Assembly: GCA_947089145.1 (NCBI GenBank)
Contig: CAMUJH010000003.1
Span: forward strand, 87,218 to 151,217
Direction: 5' to 3'
DNA length: 64,000 nt
Source: an uncultured Hungatella sp.
GTDB lineage: Bacteria > Bacillota > Clostridia > Lachnospirales > Lachnospiraceae
Position numbers and translations under genes: made by a program. The notes beneath the pieces were generated by a model. The model was not told the origin of the DNA, ran no database searches, and saw only the letters and a list, made by a program, of their open reading frames with translations. Shown piece after piece: positions 35,330 through 44,117 of the stretch (its first letter is position 1; every line of letters starts with the position of its first letter).

Positions 35330-35392
35330 TAAGTCAAATAAACTATTGCTTGACACACAACTAAGTTAGATATATACTTTGATTAAGTCAAA
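35330..35392 (+). promoter_or_regulatory. Promoter with flanking TAAGTCAAA operators
   Basis: TTGACA (35350-35355), a 17-bp spacer and TATACT (35373-35378) point toward 35408. TAAGTCAAA occurs at 35330-35338 and 35384-35392, on both sides of the promoter; the second copy forms TTTGA-N5-TCAAA. A related CTAAGTTAG lies in the spacer. A regulator binding both would block the promoter. Confidence 0.75.
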
Positions 35393-35407
35393 CAATGGAG
35401 GATATCT

Positions 35408-35620
35408 ATGAAAACACTGCAGGAAAAAGAAGCTATGGAGAAGGAGCAGGGGCTGTCAGAAATACAAAGCAGGCAAATAAAGGCCGGCAGGCGGAGGATG
35501 CTCATAAGGCTTATTGAATACACGGATGAGGCGGATTTTCATAAACTGGAAGCATTCCAGGCCGGGTATGAAGCCGGCAGGGCAGGCAAAGACCCGGTGG
35601 AGCCAAAGGAGGATTGCTGA
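35408..35620 (+). CDS. Small charged protein of unknown function
   Basis: The 70-residue, highly charged helical protein (EKEAMEKEQGLSEIQ, later FHKLEAFQAGYEAGRAGKDP) has TGGAGG seven bases before its ATG. It is the first gene behind the regulated promoter at 35350 and is followed one base later by the MBOAT gene, so it is translated from the same mRNA. It has no membrane segment and matches no family that I know. It may work with the divergent XRE regulator rather than with the acyltransferase. Confidence 0.75.
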   Translation: MKTLQEKEAMEKEQGLSEIQSRQIKAGRRRMLIRLIEYTDEADFHKLEAFQAGYEAGRAGKDPVEPKEDC

Positions 35621-35621
35621 T

Positions 35622-37082
35622 ATGCTTTTTAACAGCTGGCAGTATCTGATTTTCTATCCCATAGCGGTTCTGACATATTTTATTCTGCCTAAAAAGCTTA
35701 AGAATCTTTGGCTTCTTGTGGCCAGCTACTATTTTTATATGGGGTGGAACCCTAAGTATGTGGTTCTTCTTTTTTTCACTACTATTGTCACATATGGGGG
35801 CTCCCTGGCCTTGGAGCGGCACAGGAGCAGACGGGTTCTGTTTACAGTGATTGCAATTAATTTCGGAATTTTGTTTTACTTTAAATACGCACGGTTTGCT
35901 TTTAGCAATCTGGCGTGGCTGTGTCAAACCGCAGGGATTCCCTTTGAGAGCCCGGATTTTGATATTCTGCTTCCGGTGGGAATCTCCTTTTTTACGTTTC
36001 AGGCCATAGGCTATACCATAGACGTATACCGGAAGGAAATTTATGCGGAGAAAAATTTTTTCCGGTATGCGCTGTTTGTGTCTTTTTTCCCGCAGTTAGT
36101 GGCAGGGCCTATTGAGAGAAGCAAAAATCTGCTGAAGCAGCTGGACAAAACGTATTCGTTTTCCTATGACCGTATGAGGGAGGGGATGCTTCTTATTATA
36201 TGGGGCTTCTTTTTGAAGCTGGTTATTGCAGACAGGGCGGCCATTTTTGTGGACGCCGTATTTGCAGACAGCGGCAAGTATGGCGGGCTGTACATTGTGA
36301 CTGCCTGTGTATTTTTTGCTTTTCAGATATACTGTGATTTTTCGGGATATTCCATTATTGCCATGGGAAGCGCAAGGATTCTGGGGCTGGAGCTGATGGA
36401 TAATTTTAATGCGCCTTATTATTCAAAATCCATAAGGGAGTTCTGGCAAAGATGGCACATATCTTTAAGCAGCTGGTTTAAGGATTATCTGTACATTCCC
36501 CTTGGAGGCTCCAGGAAAGGCGCGGTGAGAACCAGCATAAACCTGATGATTGTGTTTCTTGTAAGCGGATTATGGCACGGCGCGGCCTGGACGTATCTTG
36601 TGTGGGGCGGTCTAAACGGGCTGCTTCAGGTAGCCGGAAAAGCGACCCGGAACATAAGAGGCCATATACGGAGGGTTTTATGCATCCGGGAGGAAGGCTT
36701 TTCCCACAGGCTTTTAAGAGGCGCAGTTACGTTTGCAATGGTAGATTTTACCTGGTTCTTTTTCCGGATAAAGGGGCTTAGAAACTCTGTCCGCGTTTTA
36801 AAGACCGTAATTACAGGCTTTAATCCCTGGATCTTTACGGACGAAAGCCTGTTTCAGTGCGGACTCGACAGAAAAAATTTTTATCTGCTTATACTTTCCA
36901 TGGCAGTGCTGATGGCAGCGGATTACGGGAAATACAGAGGCATCTGTATCCGGGAGAAAATTCTGAAACAGGATTTCTGGTTCCGTTGGCTTGTATTTGC
37001 AGGGGGAGCGCTGTTTGTGGTGATTTTCGGCATTTGGGGAGGAAGCTATGATGCCAAGAGCTTTATTTATTTTCAGTTCTAA
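35622..37082 (+). CDS. MBOAT O-acyltransferase (AlgI/DltB-like)
   Basis: The 486-residue polytopic membrane protein begins MLFNSWQYLIFYPIAVLTYF, the usual AlgI-type N-terminus. It carries REFWQRWHISLSSWFKDYLY and the active-site His in LWHGAAWTYLVWGG. Members pass acyl groups across the membrane to polysaccharides or teichoic acids. The open frame extends to 35514, but ATG 35622 follows AAAGGAGG and fits the family start. The next gene, overlapping by one base, is an SGNH-like partner, as in AlgI/AlgX or PatA/PatB-type O-acetylation systems. Confidence 0.94.
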   Translation: MLFNSWQYLIFYPIAVLTYFILPKKLKNLWLLVASYYFYMGWNPKYVVLLFFTTIVTYGGSLALERHRSRRVLFTVIAINFGILFYFKYARFAFSNLAWLCQTAGIPFESPDFDILLPVGISFFTFQAIGYTIDVYRKEIYAEKNFFRYALFVSFFPQLVAGPIERSKNLLKQLDKTYSFSYDRMREGMLLIIWGFFLKLVIADRAAIFVDAVFADSGKYGGLYIVTACVFFAFQIYCDFSGYSIIAMGSARILGLELMDNFNAPYYSKSIREFWQRWHISLSSWFKDYLYIPLGGSRKGAVRTSINLMIVFLVSGLWHGAAWTYLVWGGLNGLLQVAGKATRNIRGHIRRVLCIREEGFSHRLLRGAVTFAMVDFTWFFFRIKGLRNSVRVLKTVITGFNPWIFTDESLFQCGLDRKNFYLLILSMAVLMAADYGKYRGICIREKILKQDFWFRWLVFAGGALFVVIFGIWGGSYDAKSFIYFQF

Positions 37083-38446
37083 TGAGATGGGAAAGCCGCA
37101 AAGAGTACAGAGAAGTCATGAATGGAGGCAGGAGGAAAAGGAAATTTATGAGTAGAAATAAAGTTTGGGAAATTTCGAAAAAAGGGAAACAACTCCTGTC
37201 ATTCTTATGTGTTATAGGCCTGTTTGCCGGCGGGATGCGTTACTGTAGCAGGCTCTTGGTAAATAAAACGAGCATGAAAAAATATGAGCAGTTTTTTCAT
37301 ACGGATAAAAATTTTGACGTGCTGTTTTTAGGTTCTTCCCATGTCATAAACGGAGTTTCCCCTTTGGACTTATTCCGGGATTATGGGATTGCCAGCTTTA
37401 ATCTGTCACAGCATGGCAATTATGTGAGAAGCGCATACTACATTTTGGAGCAGACTCTGGAAATTATAGAGACTAAGAACAGGGATATGCCCAAGGTGGT
37501 GGTTCTGGATATTTATGCAGGTGGGGAGAAGGTTCCATCGCTTCACAACGCATGGGACGGCTTTCCTTTGTCGGAAATAAAAAGGGACATGGCAAGGAAT
37601 CTGACAGGTGACAAGCAAATGGAAATGACGCTGCCCCTTTCTCTTTATCACAGCAGGTGGAATGAACTGGCGGCAGGGGACTTTAACCCGGCAATTAACC
37701 GGTGGTATGGGGTAGAGCTTCGCTATGGAGTCAGTTTTCCCGGGGCCCAGATTATCACAGATCCAGAAGAGAAAAAGGATATTGAGGAAGAAAAGCGTTT
37801 GTATGTGGACAGAATAAAAGAACTGTGCACATCCCGCGGCATCCGCCTGGTGCTGATCCATATTCCCTATTCCTACAATCCTGAATGGCAGAGGGAAGCC
37901 AATGCATTCTATGATTATGCTGAAGAAAACCAGCTATGCTACATAAACTATATGAATGAGGATATAGGGATAGATTTTGACATTGACTTCTTTGACCAGG
38001 GACATTTGAATCCTGCGGGAATGCGAAAAATGACCCATGAACTTGGGAAGCTTCTGCAGGGCTTGGAGGTGGAGGACAGAAGAGGCGGGGATCAGGCAGA
38101 GCAGTGGATGAAGGAGTACAGGGATTTTATCCAATATCGGATCAGCAGCCTTAAGGAGATCAAACAGGCAGCCATTTACCTGATGAGCATCAACGATCCG
38201 GATCTGTTTTCCGTGGTGCAGATAAAAAGAAGCGCTTTGGAAAATGTGCAGATAAGGAAACTGATCCAGAGACTGGAAGAGGGAGAAAATCAGGTAGAGA
38301 TCGTGGAGGAAGGGCAGGAGCTGAGGCCCCTCGACGGCAAGGAAGGGGAATTTGATATTTACTGTACGGTCTATGAGAAGGGAAACCGGGACAGCCCTGC
38401 AGACAGCAGAGGATTTGTCCGTCAGGAGTCATATGCAGTGAAATAG
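37082..38446 (+). CDS. Membrane-anchored SGNH-hydrolase-like acyltransferase partner
   Basis: The 454-residue protein has one N-terminal membrane segment (about 38-55). An extracytoplasmic domain follows with VLFLGSSHVINGVSP (SGNH block I, Ser nucleophile) and DFFDQGHLNPAGM (Asp and His of block V). This is the DltD/AlgX-like plan for the second step of polysaccharide O-acylation. The start may be the overlapping ATG 37082, or in-frame ATGs at 37118 or 37148; AGGAGG at 37127-37132 would suit the last. It ends in about 120 helical charged residues of no known family. Confidence 0.8.
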   Translation: MRWESRKEYREVMNGGRRKRKFMSRNKVWEISKKGKQLLSFLCVIGLFAGGMRYCSRLLVNKTSMKKYEQFFHTDKNFDVLFLGSSHVINGVSPLDLFRDYGIASFNLSQHGNYVRSAYYILEQTLEIIETKNRDMPKVVVLDIYAGGEKVPSLHNAWDGFPLSEIKRDMARNLTGDKQMEMTLPLSLYHSRWNELAAGDFNPAINRWYGVELRYGVSFPGAQIITDPEEKKDIEEEKRLYVDRIKELCTSRGIRLVLIHIPYSYNPEWQREANAFYDYAEENQLCYINYMNEDIGIDFDIDFFDQGHLNPAGMRKMTHELGKLLQGLEVEDRRGGDQAEQWMKEYRDFIQYRISSLKEIKQAAIYLMSINDPDLFSVVQIKRSALENVQIRKLIQRLEEGENQVEIVEEGQELRPLDGKEGEFDIYCTVYEKGNRDSPADSRGFVRQESYAVK

Positions 38447-38521
38447 CGGCAGCGCCTGTATGCGGCGGAGCGGAATAACAGGGTGATTTCAATAAGTGAG
38501 ACGCAAAATGCGAAAAAAGGG

Positions 38522-38550
38522 TTTTCTTTCCGATTAATCTGATGTATAAT
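38522..38550 (+). promoter_or_regulatory. Possible promoter for serS
   Basis: TATAAT (38545-38550) with a weak -35 (TTTTCT, 38522-38527) at 17-bp spacing. The ~80-base leader lacks the GGGTGG T-box signature, so tRNA-sensing control is not supported. Confidence 0.45.
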
Positions 38551-38638
38551 CACACAAAGCAAAGGCTTCAGGATCAGGAAATCAAACAGCCTCTTTCCGG
38601 CAGCGGAAAATTGGGAGCCTATGATTAGGAGGAAGATT

Positions 38639-39922
38639 ATGTTAGACATCAAATTTGTGAGAGAGAATCCGGAAATCGTAAAGCAGAATATCCGGAATAA
38701 ATTTCAGGAAGCCAAGCTTCCCATGGTAGACGAAGTCATTGAACTGGATAAGCAGAGCCGCAGCGCCAAGACGGAGGCAGACAGCCTTAGGGCCAGCCGC
38801 AACAAGCTTTCCAAGCAGATAGGGCAGCTTATGGGCCAGGGAAAGAAGGAGGAGGCAGAGGCTGTAAAGGCCCAGGTAGCCGCCAATGCCGCCCGTCTGG
38901 CTCAACTGGAGGCTTTGGAGGGGGAACTGCAGGAAAAGATTCTGAAGATGATGATGACCATCCCCAATATCATTGATCCCAGCGTGCCCATTGGGAAGGA
39001 TGACAGCGAGAATGTGGAGCTGGAGAAATTTGGTGAGCCTGCAGTGCCGGATTTTGAGATCCCTTACCACACGGACATTATGAAGTCTTTTGACGGCATT
39101 GACCTGGACGCGGCGGGGAAAGTGGCAGGCAACGGATTTTATTACCTGATGGGCGACATTGCCAGGCTTCATTCTGCAGTGATCTCCTATGCCAGGGACT
39201 TTATGATTGACCGGGGCTTTACTTACTGCGTGCCGCCTTTTATGATCCGCAGCAACGTGGTAACCGGGGTCATGTCCTTTGCGGAGATGGACGCCATGAT
39301 GTACAAAATCGAGGGGGAGGATCTGTATCTTATCGGCACCAGCGAGCATTCCATGATTGGAAAATTTATTGATACCATTACCCCGGAGGATCAGCTTCCA
39401 AAGACCCTTACCAGCTATTCACCCTGTTTCCGCAAGGAAAAAGGGGCCCATGGCATTGAGGAGAGAGGAGTTTACCGGATTCATCAATTTGAGAAACAGG
39501 AGATGATCGTGGTGTGCAGGCCGGAGGAATCTCCCATGTGGTATGACAGGCTGTGGAAGAATACAGTAGATCTGTTCCGCTCTTTAGATATCCCTGTGCG
39601 GACGCTGGAATGCTGTTCAGGGGATTTGGCTGATCTGAAAGTAAAATCCTGCGATGTGGAGGCATGGTCTCCAAGACAGAAGAAGTATTTTGAAGTAGGC
39701 TCCTGCTCCAACCTTGGGGATGCCCAGGCCAGAAGGCTGAAGATCCGGGTAGATTCTCCCGACGGCAAATATTTTGCCCACACGCTGAACAATACTGTGG
39801 TGGCTCCGCCCCGCATGCTGATTGCATTTTTAGAGAATAATCTGCAGGCGGACGGAAGCGTAAAGATTCCGGCTGTACTGCAGCCTTACATGGGCGGGAA
39901 GACGGAGATCCGAAGAAAATAA
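38639..39922 (+). CDS. serS: Seryl-tRNA synthetase
   Basis: The 427-residue class II synthetase starts MLDIKFVRENPEIVKQN, followed by the long antiparallel tRNA-binding coiled coil (about 30-100). Then come motif 2 (SPCFRKEKGAHGIEERGVYR), the serine pocket region (TSEHSMIG) and motif 3 (NNTVVAPPRMLIAFLEN). ATG 38639 is six bases from TAGGAGG; an upstream in-frame ATG (38621) sits before that site and is rejected. A strong terminator follows, so it is monocistronic. Confidence 0.97.
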   Translation: MLDIKFVRENPEIVKQNIRNKFQEAKLPMVDEVIELDKQSRSAKTEADSLRASRNKLSKQIGQLMGQGKKEEAEAVKAQVAANAARLAQLEALEGELQEKILKMMMTIPNIIDPSVPIGKDDSENVELEKFGEPAVPDFEIPYHTDIMKSFDGIDLDAAGKVAGNGFYYLMGDIARLHSAVISYARDFMIDRGFTYCVPPFMIRSNVVTGVMSFAEMDAMMYKIEGEDLYLIGTSEHSMIGKFIDTITPEDQLPKTLTSYSPCFRKEKGAHGIEERGVYRIHQFEKQEMIVVCRPEESPMWYDRLWKNTVDLFRSLDIPVRTLECCSGDLADLKVKSCDVEAWSPRQKKYFEVGSCSNLGDAQARRLKIRVDSPDGKYFAHTLNNTVVAPPRMLIAFLENNLQADGSVKIPAVLQPYMGGKTEIRRK

Positions 39923-39936
39923 AGAGGCTTCCTGGA

Positions 39937-39995
39937 GACGGGACATATATAGATTTTTTAGCTGAAGCTAAAGGATGTATATGTCCCGTCTTTTT
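39937..39995 (+). terminator. Strong intrinsic terminator after serS
   Basis: GACGGGACATATA (39937-39949) pairs perfectly with TATATGTCCCGTC (39978-39990), with an inner TTTAGCT/AGCTAAA hairpin, then TTTTT. Confidence 0.92.
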
Positions 39996-40043
39996 CATTA
40001 AAAAGGCGGAAGAGGGAAAAACATAGAATACAGAAAACAATTT

Positions 40044-40077
40044 GTCAAAACTTACAAACAGATGGTCAAAACTTACA
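40044..40077 (+). promoter_or_regulatory. Two exact 13-bp direct repeats 21 bp apart, upstream of the STAND gene
   Basis: GTCAAAACTTACA occurs at 40044-40056 and 40065-40077, centre to centre 21 bp. A TATAGT-like -10 lies at 40107-40112. The spacing equals two helical turns, as for LytTR or other dimeric activators. The half-site TTTGTCAAAA resembles TTTGTCAGAT at 14898. The ~330-bp gap after serS otherwise holds only the serS terminator. Confidence 0.6.
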
Positions 40078-40253
40078 TTATTACAGCTCTATGCAGAAAA
40101 ATGGAGTATAGTAAAAAAAATTATTTGTCCCTGCCTTATGCAAAAGACAAGAACTCTGTTTTCCGGGAAAGAGAGTTTCTTGCTTAAAGGCCAAGGAACA
40201 GGGGCAAAAGGCATTGCAAAAGAGAATTCTTCGTAAATCCGGAGGGGCAGCTC

Positions 40254-43037
40254 ATGGGAATGGTCATGGGATATTTGGCTGATGAAATATATGGGTTGAT
40301 GAGGGGGCGATGCATTGATCTTCTGCATAAACAGGAATTAAGATCAAATCTGAATGACTGGCTGGAACGCCAGAGGGAGAGCCATATAGGCGGCGGGCAG
40401 GAAAATATAGACTTTGACGGGCTGGAGGCTTATGTGACATCCCAGATGATTGAGGATGTTGAAGACTGCCTGCACGGCGGTTCAAGTGAACGTGAGGCGG
40501 CAAGGCAGAAAATCCTGGCCAGAGCTATAAACAGTGGCAGAGCGGATGATGAAGCGTCAAAAGAAAAAGTAGGAACCATGATAGATTCTGTTTTGGGCAT
40601 GATGCATGATTATGTGCAGAAAAACCGGGGCAGGCAGGAACAGGATCTTGTGGCGGAAATAGACAGGATTGTTGACAGACGGTTTAAAGAGTGGGAAGAA
40701 AAACTGCTGCCCCATTCTGACAGAGGGGCTGCGCCGGAAGATCATGTAAAAGAAATAAAGCCAGTGGGAATTTATCACAAGCCCAGGCGGATGGAATATT
40801 ACATAGAGACTGTAAATAACGAGCGGCTTCTAAAAAGCATTGAAACCAAAGAAAAAATATTGGTTCTGGGGATGCCGGGCATCGGAAAGACGGAAGGCGT
40901 ATTATGGTATCTTGATCGGGCCTCATTTCCTACTGTCATCTGGCTGAATTTTGAGAACCTGGAACAGGCCATTGACCAGATGGGCGAATTTTTCATATCC
41001 GTTGAAGGGGCCAAGGGGACGTGGCCGGGGAATTATCACACCGTTGCTGCTGATATGCTGCGCAAGCTGGCAGAAGGCATTGGGGATAGGGAAAAAACCA
41101 TAGTGGTTTTTGACAATGTGAACAATACGGAAGTATTGAAATTGCTGTCAGATCAAGGATTCCCTTGTAAGATCGCTGTGATTTCCTGCCTGAATTATCA
41201 TTATGGCTGCTTCGGCGAGGATGAGGTTGTGCAGTGGAAAGAGCTTGATGAAGCAAGCGGCGTGTCTTTGCTGAAAAAGATGCTAAACATGGACGGGATA
41301 TGGGGGGCAGAAGATGAGGCGGCTCTGAAGGAGATTGCAGGGATGGGAGGCGGAATTCCCCTGATCATCCGTCAGGCAGCAGTCTTTATGAAGGAATTGC
41401 AGCTGTCGCCGCAGCAATATCTGAAGCAGTGCATCCAGATGGAAAAGCTGCTGTTTGAGCAGTACAGCAAAAAGCAGATTGACGTATGGAAGAAAAACTG
41501 GAATGTTTATGTTACATTTTGGCTTCCATACCATCAGCTATGCGAGCAGGATGATACAGAAGAATGGTTTGCCCGTCTGTTTCACTGCATCCTGTTTCTG
41601 AATCCGGACGGAATGTCAGAGGGGCTTTTGATGGAGGCGGCAGACATTTCTTACCAGCAGCTGACAGAAAGCCTCCGCATGCTTCTGCGGTATACGCTGA
41701 TCAGAAGGGAAAAGGGGAGGCTGTATATTAAGCAGGTGGTGCAGGATGTCTTAAGAAGCTTTCTCAGTGACCAGCAGAAGGCCCAGACCGCATTGAAGAT
41801 TGAAAAGGCGTTGGCAGAAGGATTTTTGAGAGCGGCTCCTGTTTTGGAGAACAGAGAGACGTATGTGGAATTGGGAAGCAGCGCTGAGAGATTTATAAGC
41901 ATTATTCAGCAGGAGAAGATCGCCATCGGGAAAACAGGGGATATTCTATGCGGAGTGGGCTTATATAATTATTTTAACGGATTTTATGGCATGGCCCAGC
42001 GCAGCCTGAATGCGGCCCTGAAAGTTGCCGAAAAAAATAAGGATCAAAAACTGTACCTTCGCATCTGCATTCAACTGGCTGAAGTCTATGAGGAAGCCGG
42101 CGACGATCAGATGGCGCAGGCATGTATCCAGAAGGCGAACAGGCATTTTGAATGGATTTTGGAGGAAGCGCCGGAAATGGCGGCCCCTGCCTGGATTGTT
42201 GAGATGCATCTGCACGAAAATGCAGGAGAAGACCAAAAAGCCATGGAAAAGGCGGATCTGGTACTGGAGCTTTTGAAACATACAAAAACAGGAGGCAACC
42301 GAAGCTATTTCCTCACGGCAATTATCTGTAAAATCAATATTTATAACCAAAAGAAATGTTTTTTTGAGGCTGAAGAAGCCTTTGATTTAGCAGTGGGGGA
42401 GCTTAAACCGTCAAAAGGACTCCAGGTGGATATTGAAAGGGCTTATTTGTATGAAAGCAGGGCAAATACTTTGCTGCTGCAGGGAAAAAGGGAACAGGCA
42501 AAGGACTGGTATGAGCAGGCGATATGGATTTATCAAAAGGGTTACCAGAATGAAAACCATCCCCTTTTGGCATATCCGTATGTGAATATTGCCATGGCGT
42601 ATATGGAAAATGACGAGTTTGCCGAGGCGAAAGCCTGGCTGGAAAAAGCAGAAAATGTTTTAAATAAATTAGACTATCAGAATCATAAACTAAAGACGCA
42701 GGCCTATTACTGGCACGCAGTACTGGAATATAGCCAGGGACGGTATGAGGCATGCTACAAGCTGTTTAAACAGGCTGTTGAGGAAAACCGGTTTTTGGCA
42801 GACGGGAAGCGAAAGAACAGCATTGAAGTAAAGGGATATCTGATGATGGCCTGCGCAAAATTAGGGCTTCAGGAATGGGAAGCGGCAAAAACGGTTTTAG
42901 GGCGGATCATCTCAGAGAAATCGTATGAAGCAGAGCAAAGGGAAAATGCAGCCATCCTGCTGAATCTGTTTGATAATCTTCAGATGAGGATTGGCCAGGG
43001 AGAAAAGATAGAACAGATGGTAAGCATAGGCGGGTAA
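40254..43037 (+). CDS. STAND ATPase with NB-ARC-type core and TPR-rich C-terminus
   Basis: The 927-residue protein has three parts. Residues 1-180 are a helical N-terminal domain of no family that I recognise. An NB-ARC/STAND NTPase core (about 180-440) has Walker A LGMPGIGKTE near 205, Walker B IVVFDNVN near 283 and GGIPLII, equivalent to the GLPL motif. From about 540 to 900 are helical TPR-type repeats (LRICIQLAEVYEEAGDDQMA, AYPYVNIAMAYMENDEFAEA). STAND proteins sense a trigger with the repeats and oligomerise on ATP exchange, and many act in phage defence or cell death. GGAGGGG lies 6 bases from the ATG. A small hydrophobic protein follows. Confidence 0.85.
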   Translation: MGMVMGYLADEIYGLMRGRCIDLLHKQELRSNLNDWLERQRESHIGGGQENIDFDGLEAYVTSQMIEDVEDCLHGGSSEREAARQKILARAINSGRADDEASKEKVGTMIDSVLGMMHDYVQKNRGRQEQDLVAEIDRIVDRRFKEWEEKLLPHSDRGAAPEDHVKEIKPVGIYHKPRRMEYYIETVNNERLLKSIETKEKILVLGMPGIGKTEGVLWYLDRASFPTVIWLNFENLEQAIDQMGEFFISVEGAKGTWPGNYHTVAADMLRKLAEGIGDREKTIVVFDNVNNTEVLKLLSDQGFPCKIAVISCLNYHYGCFGEDEVVQWKELDEASGVSLLKKMLNMDGIWGAEDEAALKEIAGMGGGIPLIIRQAAVFMKELQLSPQQYLKQCIQMEKLLFEQYSKKQIDVWKKNWNVYVTFWLPYHQLCEQDDTEEWFARLFHCILFLNPDGMSEGLLMEAADISYQQLTESLRMLLRYTLIRREKGRLYIKQVVQDVLRSFLSDQQKAQTALKIEKALAEGFLRAAPVLENRETYVELGSSAERFISIIQQEKIAIGKTGDILCGVGLYNYFNGFYGMAQRSLNAALKVAEKNKDQKLYLRICIQLAEVYEEAGDDQMAQACIQKANRHFEWILEEAPEMAAPAWIVEMHLHENAGEDQKAMEKADLVLELLKHTKTGGNRSYFLTAIICKINIYNQKKCFFEAEEAFDLAVGELKPSKGLQVDIERAYLYESRANTLLLQGKREQAKDWYEQAIWIYQKGYQNENHPLLAYPYVNIAMAYMENDEFAEAKAWLEKAENVLNKLDYQNHKLKTQAYYWHAVLEYSQGRYEACYKLFKQAVEENRFLADGKRKNSIEVKGYLMMACAKLGLQEWEAAKTVLGRIISEKSYEAEQRENAAILLNLFDNLQMRIGQGEKIEQMVSIGG

Positions 43038-43119
43038 GATAACGCAATGCAACTGACAGCTGTGTTTTGTAATATTCATTTATATTTAAAAATAGAAAGA
43101 AAAGGAGAGTGGCTATAGG

Positions 43120-43494
43120 ATGAATTTTACTGGCAAAGAAAGGCTTGTGAAGAATGCTGGAGATGCGGTTATAAATGTAACAAAAGCAGCAGGAGTAGCC
43201 GGAGCAGGAGCAGTATTAGCCGAGGGAGCAACAGCAATTGAAGGAGCAGTAGGAGCAGGAGCAGTATTAGCCGAGGGAGCAACAGCAATTGAAGGAGCAG
43301 TAGGAGCAGGAGCAGCAATAGCTGAAGTGGCAGGGACAGCAGTAGGCGTTGCCGGAGCTGCCATAGGAGAGGCGGCAGTCGGGGCAGCAGCGGCAGTAGG
43401 GACAGCTGCGGTTGCAGCAGCGCCGATTGTGCTGGGGGCTGCTGCAGTTGTCGGCGTCGGAGCCCTGGTTGCTGAAATTCTCGGTGACGATTAA
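43120..43494 (+). CDS. Small Ala/Gly/Val-rich hydrophobic protein, candidate membrane effector
   Basis: Of the 124 residues, most after position 25 are Ala, Gly, Val, Ile or Leu, with Glu at intervals. This gives glycine-zipper-like helices (AAVGAAAAVGTAAVAAAPIV). The unit GAVLAEGATAIEGAVGA occurs twice in tandem from an exact 51-bp DNA repeat, with a partial third. The ribosome site AAAGGAGAG is strong. It lies 82 bp after the STAND gene and may have its own promoter. A membrane-inserting effector or a self-assembling protein is plausible. The low complexity makes homology calls unsafe. Confidence 0.65.
   Translation: MNFTGKERLVKNAGDAVINVTKAAGVAGAGAVLAEGATAIEGAVGAGAVLAEGATAIEGAVGAGAAIAEVAGTAVGVAGAAIGEAAVGAAAAVGTAAVAAAPIVLGAAAVVGVGALVAEILGDD
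43201..43302 (+). repeat. Exact 51-bp tandem repeat, two copies, inside the small hydrophobic gene
   Basis: 43201-43251 and 43252-43302 are identical 51-bp units (17 codons), with the next 15 bases beginning a third. Copy number changes would keep the frame, so the protein length can vary between strains. Confidence 0.95.
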
Positions 43495-43540
43495 GCGGCA
43501 GGCATGGCAGCATAAAACCAATTGATTTTTGAAAAAAGCG

Positions 43541-43590
43541 GCTCCTTTTTGGCAGGAATTGAAACAGAGGGATTCTTGTCAAAAGGGAGC
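43541..43590 (+). terminator. Possible terminator after the small hydrophobic gene
   Basis: GCTCCTTTTTG (43541-43551) pairs with CAAAAGGGAGC (43580-43590) with one mismatch; no clear T-run follows. Confidence 0.35.
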
Positions 43591-43651
43591 ATTCCTATGG
43601 CTTAAGATCAGGGGAACAGGGAATATATTTCTGCCAAAAATGAAAAATACT

Positions 43652-43712
43652 TTAAATTAGAGTGTTACAAATAGTAAAACAGAGTATTCCGGTGCGCCTT
43701 TCATGCTAAAAT
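43652..43712 (+). promoter_or_regulatory. Promoter/operator of XRE gene 1
   Basis: TTAAATTAGAGTGT at 43652-43665 and TAAAAT (-10) at 43707-43712. The same two elements, 55 bp apart and 82-83 bp from the ATG, precede the second XRE copy. The TTAC-N5-GTAA inverted repeat beside the first element may be the operator. Confidence 0.6.
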
Positions 43713-43733
43713 AGAAGGCAGAGGTGCTGATTT

Positions 43734-44078
43734 ATGACTGGAAGAATTAAAGAATTGAGGGAATCCGTCCATTTAAGCCAGAAACTGCTGGGCAGCAGGC
43801 TTGGGCTGTCCCAGCAGGTAATCAGCCGCATTGAGCGGGACGGCAGTACCATGACTCTTGAGCATTTAATGCTGCTGGCTGATTTTTTTAATGTTTCTAC
43901 GGACTATATCCTTGGGAGAACCGAGGCCAGAAGGACCATGGAGGAGGACAGGACTGTTATAGACAGATATCAGGAGGGGTATAACCTGATATCTGTCTAC
44001 GAAATGCTCAGGAAAGACTACCAGGAACTTGTGTGGGACATATTGCAGAAAATGGCGGAGAAGACACAAGATAAATGA
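43734..44078 (+). CDS. XRE-family regulator, intact copy
   Basis: The 114-residue protein has a typical Cro/C1 helix-turn-helix: MTGRIKELRESVHLSQKLLG, then LGLSQQVISRIERDGSTMTL, and the STDYILGRTE turn common in clostridial XRE proteins. The C-terminal helix (QELVWDILQKMAEKTQDK) is probably for dimerisation. It is paralogous to the broken gene 190 bp downstream. It lies between the STAND module and a two-component system and could control either. Confidence 0.92.
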   Translation: MTGRIKELRESVHLSQKLLGSRLGLSQQVISRIERDGSTMTLEHLMLLADFFNVSTDYILGRTEARRTMEEDRTVIDRYQEGYNLISVYEMLRKDYQELVWDILQKMAEKTQDK

Positions 44079-44117
44079 CTTTCTGCAAAGGGACCAGTAC
44101 CAGGCAAAGGGTTTTCG

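Noticed and set aside
38551-38638. T-box leader for serS
   Set aside because: No GGGTGG-type antiterminator sequence or terminator pair is present.
40042-40236. 64-codon frame between serS and the STAND gene
   Set aside because: It begins within the 21-bp direct repeats, lacks a ribosome site and has no coherent protein character.
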